A stretch of DNA of 64,000 nt. Origin: Juglans regia (taxonomy: Eukaryota; Streptophyta; Magnoliopsida; Fagales; Juglandaceae). The notes under the pieces are model-generated. The model was given only the letters and a program-made list of their open reading frames with translations, did not search any database and was not told the DNA's origin. Both the position numbers and the translations under genes were made by a program. The stretch spans positions 35,547,866 to 35,611,865 of the forward strand of contig NC_049907.1 in assembly GCF_001411555.2 (NCBI RefSeq), in the 5' to 3' direction. Of this stretch, positions 37,478 through 50,637 are shown piece by piece. Within the stretch, counting starts at the first letter, position 1. Every line of letters begins with the position of its first letter.

Positions 37478-38496
37478 TGACGCCCCCGACCTCCACTGGG
37501 ATGAAACGGAAATTTAGAGCGTCGAAACATGTAATTCAAAATCACATGCCCTCGTTCGTGATAGTTAATATGTAATGCATCCTAGTATGTAACTAGCAAT
37601 ATACAATAACCGCAACGAATAGAAGGGTGAAAACAGAACTTATGCCAGAATAAGTAAAACATTTCAATGCATTACTTATCATCATAAGTTCAAAGCTACA
37701 TTGTAGCATAACTTAATACAACTAAATATTAAAGTTTTTAAAATTAAATTAATTGCTTCATGCATTCTAGAGCATGAAGGACTAGGGCTATAAACAAGAT
37801 CAAATTTAGTCTCCTCTCGAAGTTAGGCTCCTCCTCAACCAATTGGATCTAGTGCTCCATCTAATCTATCATCTTCGTATCTTGACACAACTTCTATCAT
37901 TCCAAGTATTTGGAATGATAATGGGTCCATAAAGGATGAGATTGATATAAAATGTTAGTAAGTTAACAACCAACTTGTACAAAGATAAATTATGGATGAA
38001 GAATAATAAATATGAAATGCAAGAAAATGTGTGTTTGTCTCCCATCCAGATTCCTCAACATTTTCAGAAAAACAGAGATACACATTTTTGTTCAGAGAAC
38101 ATTTTTACTTTAATCTTCAAAAGATAATATTTTCATCATTTTTAACAATTCATAAATTAATCATAAAGTGTGGTATCATCATAGTTTCTCATGTGCACTG
38201 TGAGTACCTACTAGTGACCGTAATACAACTCCGTTGAAACTATGTTGTTTATAAACTCGTTTTCCATGCATTGGTAAATATAACATACCATCATAACATC
38301 ATAACGTGTACACTCACCAGCATTTGGTATCATAATATATTGACTTCGCTTTGGCGTTCTTTAAAAAGAAGTCATTCGAAGCCTGTTAATCGTTCTTCAT
38401 CAATCCAGGAGTTATCACTCTATTCTTAAACACTCCAGAGTGGACCTAAGAGTTCTACTAGGATAATTCCTCATACTAGCTTTTGGGGTCGTGACA
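37478..38496 (-). repeat. LTR-like sequence, copy A
   Basis: On the plus strand it begins TGACGCCCCCGACC and ends GGGGTCGTGACA. Read on the minus strand it is TGTCACGACCCC...GGGGGCGTCA, typical LTR ends. The minus strand also shows an ACTTACTAACATT...CTCATC block, as in the 3' part of Ty3/gypsy LTRs. Copy B follows in direct orientation. No coding domain is attached. Confidence 0.7.
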
Positions 38497-38620
38497 ACAA
38501 GCGCTGCGCAATTATATTTTTTAAAAATGAGATCTATTATTAAAATATTAATTTTTTTTTTCATGTAGGTCCCATATTTACTCATATTTTTCAAATAAAT
38601 TATGCGATTCTTACACATCC

Positions 38621-39643
38621 TGATGCTCCCGATCTACGTTTGGGATGAAATAGAGACTTAGAACGTCGGTCGGAACATGTAACACAATGTCATATATCCT
38701 TGTTCGTGATAGTTAATATGCAATGCATCATACTATGTAACTAGCAGTATGCAATAACCGCAGTAGATAGAAGGGTGAAAACATAACTTTTGCTAGAATA
38801 ACTAAAACATCTCAATGCATTACTGATCATCATAAATTCAAAATTAAATTGTAGCATAACTTAATACAACTAAATATTAAAGTTTAAAGTTAAATTAATC
38901 AATTCATGCGTTCTAGAGCATGAAGGACTAGGGTTATAAACATGATGATCAAATTTAGTCACCTCTCGAAGTTAGGCACCTCCTCAATCAGTCAAATCTA
39001 GGGCTCTATCTAATCCGTCCTCTTCGTATCCTGATACAACTTCTGTCGTACTTGGAATGATAGTTGGTCCACAAAAGATGAGATTTACATGAAATTTCAG
39101 TAAGTTAACAACCAATTTGCATAAAGATAAATTATGCATGAAGAATGATAAATATGAAATGCAGGAAAATGTGTGTTTGTCTCCCATCTAGATTCCTCAA
39201 CATTTTCAGAAAAACGGAGATACACATTTTCGTTCAGAGAACATTTTTACTTTAATCGTTAAAAGATAATATTTTCATCATAACTTTCCATCATTTTTAA
39301 TAATTCATAAATTAATCATAACGTGTGGTATCATCATAGTTCCTCATGTGCACTATGAGTACCTGTCAGTGACCGTAGTACAACTCCGTTGAAACTACGT
39401 CGTCTATAGACTCGTTCTCAATGCATTGATAAATATAACATAACATCATAACGTGTACATCCACCAGCATTAGGTATTATAACATATTGACTTCGCTCCG
39501 GCGTTCTTTAAAAAGGAACCATTCGAAGCCTGTTGACCGTTCTTCGTCAATCTAGAGGTTATCACTCTATCCTTAAACACTCCAAAGTGGACAGAATAAT
39601 TCCACTAGAATAATTCCGTATACTATCTTTTGGGGTTGTGACA
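38621..39643 (-). repeat. LTR-like sequence, copy B
   Basis: It is a direct copy of 37478-38496, with roughly 85-90% identity by eye and small indels. Its ends are TGATGCTCCCGATC and GGGGTTGTGACA. Only 124 bp of MITE-derived DNA separate the copies. Confidence 0.75.
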
Positions 39644-41216
39644 ATAATTATTTTCATGCTAAGTTAGAAAATGCGTTTCATGACATGTGCATATATAACA
39701 AACTTTTCATGTGGAAATGATATTTATAGATGCAATATGCTAAAATAGTAAAAATATCACACGTCATGTAAATATACACTCAATATATCATAAAACATGA
39801 TATTTTATGCTCAAAGTGATAATTGAAACATGAATAGAGCATTTATCAATAAATTATAAATAATCTGTCAATGTGTAAGTTAAATGTCAACTTACAAACT
39901 TCTGGAGCAATTGAAAAAAATGTCGTGGTGAAATCAAGTGTGTACTATAGAGTTCATCCCAACACTTAATCATGATCAAGATATCCTTAATCTCTACTTC
40001 ATTCAAAACCGATTTATACTTGATGATCAAAACAAGATATATTCAAAACCTACCATGGCATGCTTCTAACCACAATTTAAATCTTCCATAATCATGTTAA
40101 GATAATGATAAATCATATTAAATCATGCTTAAGACATGCCATAGCTAAATTTTCACTTTAAATCATTTAATTATTCAAACCATCTTTTAATTGACCTGAT
40201 TTTGAACTAAGCATGATAACTTTCCCAAAACTCAACCAAATTTCATACTAACACATGGAAAAAATACCTTTACATGCTAACTAAGATCAAAATCAACAAA
40301 ACTTACAAATTTTGTGGCCTTCCAAGCACTCAAGATAGCCTTACACAAGAACACTTAAGAACTCACTCGGTTTCACTATTTGATCTCTAAGAGGGAGAAG
40401 TGCTCTTCAAGGCTCAAGAGGAAGCTTGGAGCTGAGGTGTAGAGGAAATGAGGGGGTGAGGGGGCCTTTTATAGTCAGCCAAAGGGAAGGGACGTTGGTT
40501 TTGGTCCAAGGGGATTGGTGGAAGATGGTGTATGATTCTGAATTTTTCAGATTTGTAATTCATCACTTGTGTCATCTTGTACAGGTCAAAACAATTCCCA
40601 AAACACCATGATTTCACTTATATAGTTGCTACATTACTCCTATGGGGCTGGTCAAGTTGTGGTGCAGAAGCAATAAAAGAAAAATCAAACAAAACCATTC
40701 ATGGGGCTGACGGTTTCACAGTGAGTTTCTTTGGACAATTTTGCTCATTGTCTTGACTTATCTTTTTGAATCATCATCATGGCTGATTTGTGCAGGAACA
40801 AAGTCACTTATTGAAGACTTTTTCTGGTGGTAAAAGGTGAAGAGTTGGTTGTTAAGTGATCATGAAGGTGCAGCTCAAAATAAGGTGATGCAATGGAGGT
40901 GTTTGCTGAAATTTTCAGATTGTCTTCATTAGTTTGTGTCCTCTTGATGGGTGGCCTTACACTATCATGATTTCTTCCCTACTGCGGCTACAATGGTCCT
41001 ATAGTGGTGGCCAGGTCGTGGGGCATGATTTAGTTGGCAAAAAGTCATGAAATCCTCCCTTGCTAACCGGCGGGTTCACAAGGCTTCTACTTGACAGATT
41101 TTTTTGTTGAGTTTTAGTTTTAGATAGTTTTGGGTGGGAAAATCTGAGTTAAAATTCTCATGATAGTCATTAGGCTCCTTGAGGATTAGGTGGTGAAGGA
41201 GATGGTGTGGGTGGTT
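39644..41216 (-). repeat. Retroelement-derived region with minus-strand TATA box
   Basis: The minus strand carries ACTATAAAAGG (rc at 40465-40475) followed by a pyrimidine-rich leader. This is consistent with the promoter half of an LTR whose downstream half may be the adjoining LTR-like copies. No coding domain is seen. Confidence 0.4.
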
Positions 41217-43400
41217 GTGAGATCCCTAAATTTTTATGTGTTTTAATTATTTATTATTTATTTAGTTATGTTATTTTATAAATGTTATTTTAATTTATGT
41301 TTTCAGATTGAGCCTTTTTTCTTGTAGTATTTATTTGTTGGGCTGTGTGTATGTGTGTTTTTATTTGGGCCGTGTATGAAGAAAAGGGCCCAGCCCGTGT
41401 GTTTAAAAATGGGCACAGCCGGTGCAGGTGTGAAGAACCCAACTCCCCTTAGTGGCAAACGGTGCCGTTTTGGAAAATGACTCCTTAAGGTTTCATCTCT
41501 TCTCCCTTGCGCTGTGCAAGCTTCTTCTTCCTTCTTCTTTTTCTTTTTTCCACCTTCTTCCAGTTTCTTCTCCTTCCACTTGCTGCCAATGCCAACCCCT
41601 CCTCCAATTGGACCATAGCCACGTTTTGCAATCCGTATCTGAGCCACCACCTCCTTCTTCCATATTTTTACTCTGTCATTCAGCATGAACACCAAAATTT
41701 TGTTGTCAAGCTGCCGCTCCCCACGGCCACCACCACCTTCCACCTCCTTCTTCTGTGAGCAGCTAGGTGTCGTTCGGCAATGAACATCGAAAATGTGCTG
41801 TTAGCCGCTTTGCCACACGTCCGTGCCATAGCATTTCTCTCCTCCACAACTTGCACTGTCGATTTTCTCTTCTTCTACCCGTGAGACACACAACCATCTA
41901 CTACCGCCATGCTCAGCCAAAAATAGGACTAAGTTTCTTACTTCTCAGAGGATTCGAAATTAGTTCATCTCTCTCACTTTTTCTCTCAACCTGAAATCTT
42001 GTTTCCAAAATTTTGTAATTGTCCTAAAATTTTTGTAAGACTTTCAGTTGTGAGTTTCACTCAGTTTCTTGGTGATTTATGGTGCTTGCCGTGAGTTGCA
42101 TTTTTTTTTTCCATCCTTTTAGACTGAAATTCTCTTGTGAAGAACCCATCAAAATTGCCATTGTTGCCACTGTGCACCTACCTTTGGCAACACCCCCTTT
42201 CACGCTATGTTCCAGAAATTTTTCATCTTCGTGTAAGTAATTATCCAAGATGCGACCCATGAGTTTTAAACGGCGTTATTATAATTGATGTTATTTATTT
42301 GTAAACTGTTGGATTGAGTTGGGCCTTTGGCCGTTGAAGTGTTGGGATTAAACTGTAGTTATTTTTGGAATTGGGCTTTAGGCCGGGTTGGAGAACAAGA
42401 TTACACGTGTAGTTGGTTGTAAATTGAGTATTTGTAATTGTTGTAAAGTTATAAATGAGCAATTCACTGTATCATCCAATATTTGTTGTCATGCATATTT
42501 ATCGTCTTAAATAAATTGTGCTATGAAGTCACGTTGTCTGTTTTGAAAATTGGGACTGATGGTATTAATTATGTTGGTGCGTGTGTATCACGACCCGAAG
42601 CCGAGATGGGGTATTATCTCGATGGAGCTTCTCTGGTCACTCGAGAGCGTAACAGATTGATGTGGCATCCCTTAGTTGTCTCAGGGAGACATCGGGAATG
42701 GACGAGGCGGTAACTCTCTTGTACTGATTCTGTGGCCTTTTGCTGGCGGGGCTAGAGGATGCTTGGCCATATACACACTGGGCACAGAACTAGGCATCAC
42801 TCGTTACGAAGTCTCATGCACGGACGTTACCCGTGGTGTGACGATGAGAGCCAGGGTGTAAAATGGTCCATAGGGGAGACCGTGGTGCATGCATAATAAA
42901 ATAATGGTTATGATTGGGCCAAAAATGGAATTTTTGGCGTTAGTGATTAAAAGTATATTTTTTGGAAAAAAAGAAATGTGGTTTTGTTTCCTTCATATTT
43001 GCTTGTATGTGAACGTGTGATTGTATTAATGTGTTTTAAATCTCTTGGATGTTTTGTTTTGGTTAATTACTTGCTGAGATGTCATAATCTTATTGTAGTG
43101 TATTACCCTACGGTTTTATCTTCTAGTACCGTAGATTCTGACGCAGAATCCTAGTGTGAATCTAAGGGACCGGCTCCACCAGAGGCATGACTTGCTGATA
43201 TGTTGATTAGCGTTAAGCGATTTGCTTCCCTTACGTTATTTCTTTTCTTTAAATTATCTGTTGGATGATTGTATAATTCTTGTAAAGATATTTTACTGTT
43301 TTTGAACATTCTGGTACTTAATAAAGAATGACCTTTTTTATTTCTCTGCTGCGAGTATTATATTGTACACTTGGCACTTACTACCGTTAAACTAATGATT
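41217..43400 (+). repeat. LTR fragment, Ty3/gypsy-like
   Basis: It starts TGTGAGATCCCTAAATTTTT, a common plant LTR start, and contains a pyrimidine-rich leader-like section (41510-41760). A later block, TTACTTGCTGAGATGTC, resembles the 3' part of long Ty3/gypsy LTRs. The end is not defined by a clean CA terminus. The ORFs of 60-146 codons in it are fortuitous. Confidence 0.4.
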
Positions 43401-44101
43401 AGAAAAACAATCTCATTAGTGAATTTAGTGAGGCTTTTAGGACCTTAGAGCATCCATGGGCCTAGCCCAATATCCCTTAGGTCATGAACCTACACACTTG
43501 GTCCTTTTAAGCTCACAAGGCCCAAAATCATGTTTGAGTTTATTTCACTATTCAACTTAAAAGCCTAATACACCATACTATTGATTTCCTTAAACCCAAA
43601 TCATACCTTAGTACCCAAATTAAGTTTTAAAAATTGGCTAAGGCCATTAACCATCATACTTGAGGTTAGTAAATTTTAAGACATGCTTTGAAGCTTAATT
43701 GTGCTTAATTTTTTCTTAAACCTTTTAATTCAAATTTTCTTGAATTAATACTCCATTAAACCATGATTAGGCCATGTTAATACCCTAGCTAAAGCACCCC
43801 ACATGTCATTAAGAAAAATGATATATCAACCCCAAACCTTGCATCAATCGGTTTTGTATATTATCTTTTGTAATGCTTGGACTATTTTACCCTTGGGCCC
43901 AATATTTTTGTGGTTTGTCCTCAAAGGTAATATGGTCCTTAAACACCTCATGAGACCCTTTCAAACCCAGTTTGAGCTGTGGAAGAAAATAGTTACACAG
44001 ATCAACTCAATAAACCAAACCGGGTGCACCTTGGTCTAGTTTGTGTAGGAACCGGTTGGGTTAGAATTTAACCAACCATATGCTATGGTTTGAACCACCA
44101 C

Positions 44102-44330
44102 TGTGGCGCCCTCTACCCCCACGTGTTATTTTAGTAGAGTTCGTGACATCGGGATAATGACCACAAGGATCACGCACCCCAATGATCAGTGCTCAGAGTA
44201 TATACAACATACAATAAGTGTACAATATAATACTCGCAACAGAGAAATAAAAAGTGAATTTTTGACTACTCCAATACAGACTATTTCAATTATAATTAAG
44301 TAAAAGTTGAAGATGCTCTTACTGGGGTTG
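44102..44330 (+). repeat. LTR start fragment
   Basis: TGTGGCGCCCTCTACCCCC at 44102 looks like the first bases of a Ty3/gypsy LTR. The similarity to retroelement DNA fades by about 44330. It is a truncated remnant. Confidence 0.35.
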
Positions 44331-44339
44331 TTATTTCCC

Positions 44340-45114
44340 AACCCAAATTAAAAAAAGAATAAATTAATTTTTATATATTGGCGAACATATCACATCATGC
44401 GCCCCTTATTACTTAAACTGAAAGGAATTCATGATCTTTGTTTAATCTTTGATGGTGGAAGATAAAAAAGTTCATCTCCGCTGGCTATATTAATGCATCA
44501 CGCGTTCTTATCGAAACATAAGCAGTTTTAGGCGGTCCCAAAGCCAACGAAAACAAGATATATGTTTATGTGATCTCAGCCATATAAGTAGCACTCCGGC
44601 TGCTGAAACGATTCAAGTTGATCAGTGGGGATACATTTGCTTAGTTTTTTGTCTTTTTAGGAATATCTATTCTATGGTAAAAAGTGTCTATCGCTTATGA
44701 ACAGTAATGAATAGTAATATTTTTTCATCTATTTTTTCCTTCTGTTGTTTTGGGTGCTATGTTGTTTTTGTCCTTTTGTTAAGTGTCTATTGTGTGTTTC
44801 GTCCATGTATTATGTGTCCATAATAGTCTTTTATTGTTTGGGGCGGGAAAATGACGGCTTGAGTTTGGGGAAAGGGATTGGCTGATGGGTTTGTGTGTCA
44901 GGTTGAGGGGATGGATTGAGTGTTTGGTATATGTCTCAGTCGATGATAGTTTTTTTTTCCTTGTTTTTCTCCTTCTTATCCGTCGATTGTTTGTAGTGTA
45001 AGTTTTTTTTCCCTTCTGCTTCTCTTCTTTCCATTATTATCCCTCTATTGTGAGGTGATGAGATGTTTTCTACACCGAGTGCAATGATATTATCCAAAAA
45101 ATCGAGACCATACG

Positions 45115-45118
<4 letters not shown>
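44340..45118. other. Intergenic AT-rich spacer
   Basis: Nothing recognisable on either strand. Confidence 0.5.

Positions 45119-45197
<79 letters not shown>
45119..45197. repeat. Long TC/CT microsatellite
   Basis: About 39 uninterrupted TC units, followed by a C-rich, coding-like but stop-containing stretch (45200-45800) with repeated CCGCC and CACC motifs. Confidence 0.95.
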
Positions 45198-45200
<3 letters not shown>

Positions 45201-45899
45201 CCCTGAGGTCTTTCTCAACTCAAACAACCTCTCTTTTCTCTCTGTCTATCTCCACCTCACGATCCTTGCCGCCGTCTACAGCCATGGAGCACGGCAGCCC
45301 CTGCCGACACCGTTCGTCGCCTCCAGCCACCAAATGCAACCCCCCTCATCTCATATCTCTCTCACTCCCTCGATTTCTCTCCTTTTCACTCTTGGTAGCC
45401 GCTAGCGACGTCGTGCGTCACCTCCAACCACCAACTTAGCCACCCATAGCAGCAGCGCTAACAAATGCAATCCCCCAAACCATCGAAACCGTGAGACCCA
45501 AACACAACGCCTTTCTCTCCCTCAGTTTCTCTCATCTCGATCACAACCTCAGTGATTTCCAGCGCCACCGCCACGTGCGCCGCCTCATGCCTGTAAGCTC
45601 CTTTCTGTAGATCTCTCTTCGGTAGCCTCGCCCTCTCTGTATCTCACTCTCTGTTTCTCTTTTCCTCTCTCTTAGCTCTCAACAACGTCACACACCTCCG
45701 TGTTGTAGTAGGGACTCCACCAAACCAAGCCACGTAGGATCCTTTCCACCTTGACCCAGCCCCTTGCTTAACCCAGCCCCTTGCTTAGCCCCTATTTCCT
45801 TCCTCTCCACGCATGGCTAACACATTGGACAACAATTGGTGTTCTCTAATATGTGTACGTTCTTATTTTTCAAATTAACAGATGATTATTTCTTTTTGC

Positions 45900-47290
45900 A
45901 GGAGATTTGGATTGTTTGGTTTGAAATTTATGCAATTTTGAGGTTGTATGTCGTGATAGATATTCTTCTGGGTATGAAGAAAAAACATGTTTTTTACAAT
46001 TTTTTTTGTTGGATTAAAAGAACTTGCTTTATTTTTCTTTTATATATTTTGTTAGATTTGTATATTTTGAGAAGTTGCTATGTTATTTTTCTTTTATATA
46101 TTTGGTTGAATTTTTATATTTTGTTAAAGATGCTTCTATCTAAAAGTGTGTTTTCTAGTTTCAAATCTAATGAAAAGGTTTTCTGAAAAAAAAAAAAAAA
46201 AACCTTCAAACTGTACTTTTAATGATAGGAAGTATAAATGAGAAAGTATGTGAATAAACACCACTTTTAAGAGTGAAAAGGGATGCTATCATGAAATGGG
46301 AATAATAGAAGCTAGAGATCTACTGTTGAAAGAAATATCTAGCCTGGACAGTTAAAAGAAGAGAAAAAAAACATTAACTACTAAAATAATTATAAAAATA
46401 ATTGCATTAATTAAGGGAAAGTGATTGAAAGAGAATTTTTTTTTTTTAAATAAAAACAAATAGAGAGATTATTGGAGTGGAAAAGAGAGAGTGACTTTTT
46501 ACTTCATCTTCGCTCATATGTATTCTTTTTAAAACATTGAATGACTTTCAGTTTTTTTTTTTTTTTTTTTTTGCATGTAGCGGTAGATGGCTTTTACCTT
46601 TCTTTTTCTTCCATTAATATAAGTTGTTTTGTTTTGTTTTTAAATTCGTGTTCTTTTGGGGTCTCTCTTTGATTTTCATGGTGACTTTCTATTGTTGGAA
46701 TTTTAAATTTGTGATCTTTTTTATTTTTAAACTTGTTGGTTTGATTTTAATAGGAAATCTGTTTTGTTTGGCTTGAAGTTTATGTTGTTTCGAAGTTTGT
46801 ATTTGTTTGATTTAATAATTTTTTTGCATTAATCAATTGAATTTTTTGGTTTGGTTTGTCTTTTTTGTTATTATGATGTTGGATGTGTTTTGATCTACTG
46901 AGTCCTACTTTTTTTTTTTTTGTTTGATGTGATTATTTTGATTTCCAGATTCCTGAAAAAAAAACATGTCTTTCAGTTTTTTTTTTGTATGTTATGGTAG
47001 ATATTTATTTCGGAAAAAAATAGATACTTTTTATCTTTTTTTTTGTTGCATTAATAGAGGTTGTTGTGTTTTTTATTTTAAGAATAGTTGGTGTCTTTCT
47101 TTTATATATTTCGTTGAATTTGTATATTTTATTATTGATTTGGTTTCTTGGTTTCATTTGTCTTGTTTGTTATTCAGTTTTGATTTGTAGCTTCTTGGAA
47201 AAAAAAAAAATGGCTTTTATTTTTTAATTTATGATTATTATTTTTTTGTTGCATTGATAGAAGTTACCGTTTGTGTTTTCTATTATTGGG
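45900..47290 (+). repeat. Degenerate T-rich repeat field
   Basis: The motif GTTGCATTAATAGAGGTTG recurs in diverged forms near 46008, 46610, 47043 and 47246. A second motif, TTCTTTTATATATTTTGTTG, recurs near 46038, 46090 and 47097. Oligo-A blocks precede several units. It looks like an old repeat array with unequal spacing. Coding calls here (for example 45836-46186) reflect T-rich codons only. Confidence 0.5.
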
Positions 47291-47817
47291 CTCTCATTTG
47301 CAGTTTTTTTAAAATGACTAAACCGATTTAGTCATTTTAAAATCAAATATGCTCTTTCTTCAATGGAATATTTCCCTTTAGCATATTTGCATTGTATTGT
47401 TACTAATTTACTTATTGCATATTACTCATAATAAAATTATATTCGACACACAAATATATATAGGGTAAAACTATGGATTTGATTAGGCCAACAAGTCATT
47501 CCGAGTGGGTCATAGATATGAGATATGTTTTGCACCATTTAACAACTTTGTATGATCAATTTGCTAAACTTGTATTAAACTATAGTGTATTTTGAATTAA
47601 TATTTTTGGTTTCTAATCTATCAAATATGTAATTATTATATACTTCACTAAGTTATTATTATCCAAAAATATTTGCTAAAATTTGATTTTTTTTCTATAC
47701 ATTAGATTATTCATTAATCAATTTTTTTGTAAGAACATATTATTTTTTGTAAAACAACTTCTTGACCTAACTAGGCAAATGTGATTTGTACGTTGCTCCT
47801 GACTTAGTGTGTCAGTA

Positions 47818-48458
47818 AGGGTGTAAGTTGAAACCGGAAAACCGGTCTGGACCGGACCGGTTCTTAAAATGTGAAAACCGGCCGATTCTGATTTTAGGAT
47901 TTTTCGGACCGGACCGGACCGGTTGATAAAAAAAAATATAAAAAAAATATTTATATTATTGTATATATAAGTTTTATACAAAATATTATATATATATTAA
48001 TATATATAAGTTTTATATATTATGTATAATTATAATTTTTTATGTGAAAGTTTTATATATAATTATATATATTTATATATGAAATAATTTCTTATTATAA
48101 TTTAAAAATTATTACATAAAATGTTAATACTAAATCACTAAAAGTTTATAACTAATACTAATATTAAATATATAATTTATAACTAATACTAATATATAAC
48201 TTATAATAAAAGTATAAAACAATATTTTTTAAATTAGTTTTTTTTTTATAAACAAATTTATAATGATAAATTGTGAAACTTATATTTAAAAAAAATCGAA
48301 AAACCGGACCGGACCGGACTGGAAATTGGTAAAACTGGAAGTACCGGTTTAAGAGGGTAACCGGTGCGTAATCGGTTTTGAAAATATAAAACCGGTACAT
48401 ATTGGTTCGGTCCTAAATTTTGTCCAAAATCGGACCGGACCGAACCGGTTACACCCCT
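47818..48458. mobile_element. Non-autonomous element with AACCGG-rich ends, second copy type
   Basis: It begins AGGGTGTAAG and ends GGTTACACCCCT, with subterminal clusters of GGACCGGACCGG and AAACCGG and an AT-rich ORF-free interior. It shares terminal and subterminal design with the element at 9953-10783. No clear target duplication remains here. Confidence 0.7.
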
Positions 48459-48463
48459 AAGTA

Positions 48464-48503
<40 letters not shown>
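48459..48503. repeat. Compound GT/AT microsatellite
   Basis: A GT run is followed directly by an AT run, abutting the right end of the element at 47818-48458. Confidence 0.9.
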
Positions 48504-49931
48504 CGCAACGAGTTTCTTCTAGCTAGCAATTGGTTGGTATACAATAATACAAACTTACAAACTAACTTCTGACTTTACAAAATTTCTTAATTTATTTGAT
48601 CTCCCACGTCTCAACAACATTTTTGTCAAAATTTTATGTTCATGGAAGTTGTAAATATGGGCTGCAAGACCCATAAAAGTCCATCGGCCCAACTCATAAA
48701 GAGCCCAGAATTGGCTGGTGAGAAGGTGAGCAAAACACTCTTTATTGAAAGGCGAGCAAGATTTGTGTTAGAATTCAATGGCAAACTTGGACACACTCTG
48801 ATATGAGTGATATTCCTGCCTTAGAAAAGTGAGAATCCTCAAGATTCAATGCGATGTGAAGTAGATCTAGTAAATGAACGAGACAGAAACGAGAGATCAT
48901 CATAATACTAATATTGAAGAGAGGAAGAGAACCAGAGCCCCATGAGCGAAGTCGTCATCAATGGCAGATCGAGGCAGTCATAGAGGCTGGCTAGGAAGCA
49001 CAGCATATTTAAATATATATATTTTTTTAATTTTTACATTTTTTAACATATTTAAATATTTTCAAAAAATAAAAAATACTAATACATTAAAAATTACTTC
49101 CTTAATCATTAAATAAAAAAAAAATAGATACATGAACGGTCAAACGAGGAGATAAAGTCCGGCGGCATATTAGTATTTACCTATAAAATAATGTAGCCCT
49201 AGTCTAAGTTAGTAGGATACCAATTCCACAAAGTATGTTACGTCTTCTAAACAACAACCTGAATCTAATTACTATAAATTAGAACCCAACAAGGCCTATT
49301 CATGTATGTATATTTCTTTCATTATGGGAACTCATATATATAATTAATCACTATAAGAAAACCTTCTAATTATTTTTTATAAAAATAATTATTTCTTGTT
49401 AAGATGAGTATATTATCATCACAAATAGTAATTTTTATCGCAAATAAATTCATAAATGCTCATTTTTGTTTTAATAGGATCAGAGCTTTCTTATTGCATG
49501 CAAAGCATATCGGCGATCGGCCTAGCATTGTGATCTCTCCCGGCCAACCTCATGACGTTGTTTGGACTCAAAACTCAGAGAATTGAGACTTATAAATTAA
49601 TTAATTATAATGCGGATGCTTTGATTATATATTAGGAATTAAAAATTGAGTCATGGGTTTAGAATCCCCTGCATTAATAATATTGGGTGCTTGATATGGT
49701 TATTGGACGTCCAAAGAGACGTCCCTCTAGCTAGCCCCATTAGCATGCAATTTTGATTTGTCTCGTCTATACGAATCCAAAAAATGTCACATTGTTAATG
49801 TCTTCCTCAACTTCTAATGCCTTATGCAGCCTTAATATCATAAGTAGTCAAACTCTAATCTTACCCCCAAAAATAACATTGACCGACTAGAATTTTCACT
49901 ATTCACAATTACATAAATTGCAGCGTCCATT
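48504..49931. other. Intergenic spacer
   Basis: No gene is supported. It contains an AT-rich tract (49010-49130) resembling that at 22490-22640, and a CACTA-like terminus relic (CACTATAAGAAAA) near 49350. Confidence 0.45.
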
Positions 49932-50629
49932 AGAGGTGGAAATTTGTCTTTGCGGGTTGTGTTCGTATCGTATCAAGTCATAGACATTCGACTATATGGA
50001 TTAACCCGATCCCGACCCGCTGAGCTAAACATGTCAAGCTTTTAAATCCTAAACTGACCAATTTAAATAACGGATAGTGTTGTATTACCCATTTTGACCC
50101 GTTTAATAATTAATTAGAAATAGGTTAATACAACACGACTCATATTAACCCATTTCATTAAATGCGTTGAACTAACACACATAACCTATTTGCATGATTA
50201 ATATAATTTCATATAAAAGTTAAAATCTATATTTATTAGTAATGACAATATCTAAAAAAATAATAAGACTACGTACTAACAAAAAATATTAATATTTTTC
50301 AAATTTTAGTCTGTAATAAAACCAATATTAATTATAAAACCTACAATAACAAATATGAGTATAAGTCCAGAATTACAATCCTAACAATAAACAAATATAT
50401 ATATATATATATATATATTGAGAAATACCAATATTACAACTCGACAATAATAAAATTATAATTTTGAAATAAATCTAAACGAGTTATTGCGGGTTGATTT
50501 CAGGTTAGCGGTTTGACTTATTATTGACCCGTTATTAATCGTGTATTAACTGGTTAACCTATTTTGACATGAACCTATTTATATCAAATCCAAACTCATT
50601 AATTTCGTATTACATTTTGCCACCCCTAA
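49932..50629. mobile_element. hAT-like non-autonomous element
   Basis: The left end AGAGGTGGAAATTTG is the imperfect inverse of the right end CATTTTGCCACCCCTAA. Both halves carry GACCCG/CGGGT motifs and the interior is AT-rich without an ORF. The flanks CGTCCATT (49924-49931) and CATCCATT (50630-50637) agree at 7 of 8 positions. This fits the 8-bp duplication of the hAT superfamily. Confidence 0.65.
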
Positions 50630-50637
50630 CATCCATT

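Noticed and set aside
41303..41743. 146-codon minus-strand ORF rich in Lys and Glu
   Set aside because: It is the reverse of a pyrimidine-rich LTR leader. Lys/Glu strings reflect TTC repeats.
45836..46186. 116-codon Phe/Leu-rich ORF that looks like membrane segments
   Set aside because: It falls in a T-rich repeat field. Phe/Leu/Tyr strings arise from T runs.
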